Assembly: GCA_017562135.1 (NCBI GenBank)
Contig: QEYB01000713.1
Span: forward strand, 248,001 to 312,000
Source: Dipylidium caninum
Lineage: Eukaryota; Platyhelminthes; Cestoda; Cyclophyllidea; Dipylidiidae
Reading direction: 5' to 3'
DNA: 64,000 nucleotides
Position 1 is the stretch's first letter; the number at the start of each line of letters is the position of its first letter. The notes under the pieces are model-generated. The model was not told where the DNA came from. It made no database searches and saw nothing but the letters and a program-made list of their open reading frames with translations. Below are positions 62,459 to 64,000 of this stretch, piece by piece. A program made the position numbers and the translations under genes.

Positions 62459-62602
62459 ATTAGTGGTGAAAAATTATTTCACGTTGTATTTTTCCGCAGT
62501 CCATAAATATGCATTAGAGAAAAAACAAAATCAGTTGTGGAAGAGTTATTTCATGTTGTATGTCTTGTAACTCATAAATATGCCTCGGGACGAAAACAAT
62601 GG
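62459..62602 (+). repeat. Imperfect 72-bp tandem repeat, two units
   Basis: Units at about 62,459-62,530 and 62,531-62,602 share AAT/ATC then AGT.GTGGAA-like starts, TTATTTCA.GTTGTAT in the middle and CATAAATATGC near the end. They are similar but not identical, so older than the duplications in the anillin introns. Function unknown. Confidence 0.8.
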
Positions 62603-64000
62603 TACACAATCGGTTCCCAGGGAAAAGGCTAAGGCCTCCCTAGTTTCCTTTCTCGTTCGCATTCCTCCGAGGCGATGTCCTGAGCCTCTCAAGTCCATTC
62701 CACATGCTCGAGTGGGTCTGTGATGATCGAATTTAAACCCAAGTGGGTTTTGTAAGGGCGCCAGACCAGTTTAGAGCCATGAAGGGCATTCTTGGCTCGA
62801 AAAATTGCCCACTTTGAAATGAGGCAGTGCTTTTCTACTGCCCCGACAAGCACTGGAAGATTTGGCCTGCAACTGTGAGATTGGAAGTACGACTCCTATG
62901 CGAGACGTGGGATAATAGAGTAAAGGGCCACCCTGAAGCTCGACTGGCGCTGAGAATGCGCGTTGTTCGGACAAGGCCCCTGTCAATTGTGGACGGGCTC
63001 CGCGTAGGTAGCCAAGTGCGACCCAAGTGCAGTTGCCCAGTCTGCCGTGCAGGGTATAACAATTTAGTCGTTTACTTATCACAGCCTGCTTACCCCTCCT
63101 CACCCCTTTCCCGCGGGTGATGTTAATTTAGGCTAAAAGGGAGCACAGAAGACCATTCCGTACCTGTCCATTTAAATTAAAGCTTCTCCGCCTAAAAGAG
63201 CGTCCTGTCGAGTGAGGATACTGTTGCAATTTGTCGGGAGGCTTCTCTATCCCGATCCCAGGCATGTGGGCGTAAATAAATTTCCTGCTTCCGCAACATT
63301 TACAGCGGCATGTTAATGCGTTGGCCACGTGAATTTGAGGAAGACATCATTCACTTCTGCAAAATAGACAATTAAAATACTCGTGTATGCGGTGTTTCGT
63401 TCAAACGCGGGTCGGTTGGTGAAATTTCGCGCAGTGACTAGCCACGGCCGAAGACATGAGAGTCGGTTAGATACAGTGAGTGAGGCCAGGACATTTAGGG
63501 AAAAAATAGGGTAACTTTTTAATTTGATCTAACCAAATTCATGAGCTTGTAGCGAATTTCCGCTCCGCTCGGTCGGTGGCCGGAGTCGACATACTACTTA
63601 AATGGAGGCTTTAAACGAGAATTCGACTAAAAGGGAAATCGGAGTAAAAAGGATTTGCATTCGGGCTAGCATGTCCGGTAAGTGATAAAAAAGGAGTGGG
63701 GAGATTTGATTTATGCTTGAAGCTATTCTTGGGACCCTCAAGTTCCCAAAATTACACGGTTATTTCCTGTCAGAGGGAGAGAGATGGACTGGACTAATAA
63801 CTGCGCCACTTGATGGCATCACAGCCTGACTACTTTATTGTGCAAATTCTCCCGCCTCTTCTCATTGTACCGCGAGACCAAAACTCCCACGATGACGTCG
63901 CGGAAGATGGGCAAAACCTACTCCAAGTGAAGAGGCCTCCTGGTTGCAAAAGCCACCTTGAGTGCAGAGAGGGGAGGAGGGTGGGCGGCGTGACAGTCTG
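62603..64000. other. Right edge, no gene recognised
   Basis: Open frames on both strands at about 62,770-63,120 overlap and have no recognised domain. The plus frame contains CSCPVCRAG but no partner motif. Nothing else is supported. Confidence 0.45.

Noticed and set aside
1..64000. Prokaryotic genes, rRNA, tRNA, CRISPR arrays, viral genes
   Set aside because: No operon-like packing, no ribosomal RNA-like sequence, no clover-leaf candidate I could support, no regularly spaced repeats and no viral domain recognised.

Overview
This window looks like nuclear DNA from an invertebrate animal, most plausibly a flatworm (Platyhelminthes) and perhaps a tapeworm. The evidence is split genes with a mix of very short introns (37-70 bp) and introns of 0.3-3 kb, an FMRFamide-receptor-like GPCR, and long gene-poor stretches rich in microsatellites. 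No ribosomal RNA, tRNA, CRISPR array or prokaryotic operon was seen. The phylum call is inference; I could not run a search.

Layout. 1-11.3 kb: no recognisable gene; G-rich tracts, simple repeats and a degenerate repeat family at 3.2-5.05 kb. 11.3-13.0 kb (+): a three-exon gene for mitochondrial ribosomal protein mL64 (GADD45GIP1/CRIF1 family). 13.8-21.8 kb (+): a gene of about 15 exons for anillin, with an anillin homology domain followed by a PH domain. About 10-23.5 kb is visibly AT-richer than both flanks. 25.7-33.4 kb (+): a gene for a secreted DNase I-family nuclease with every expected catalytic motif. 36.5-40.9 kb and 45.2-47.6 kb (-): large inverted, non-collinear partial copies of that DNase locus. 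Between them lie a third, diverged copy of one intronic block (41.75-42.43 kb, +) and an intronless FMRFamide-receptor-like GPCR (43.0-44.0 kb, -). 47.6-64 kb: no recognisable gene, but a 24-bp perfect palindrome and a 72-bp tandem repeat.

The most interesting system is the DNase I locus. One nearly complete gene is followed by two inverted fragments whose order is not that of a simple inverted duplication. Neither fragment carries the exon with the second metal/catalytic glutamate or the GDLNAD exon. The copies differ by single-base indels, and comparing them shows which reading frame each exon had.

A second window-wide signal is that four unrelated loci (mL64, anillin, DNase, GPCR) all carry isolated 1-nt frameshifts, mostly in homopolymers, while their domains remain intact. 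This fits assembly or sequencing indels better than four independent pseudogenes, but that must be checked in reads or cDNA. The genes do not form one pathway: mL64 acts in mitochondrial translation, anillin in cytokinesis, the DNase outside the cell, and the GPCR in neuropeptide signalling.
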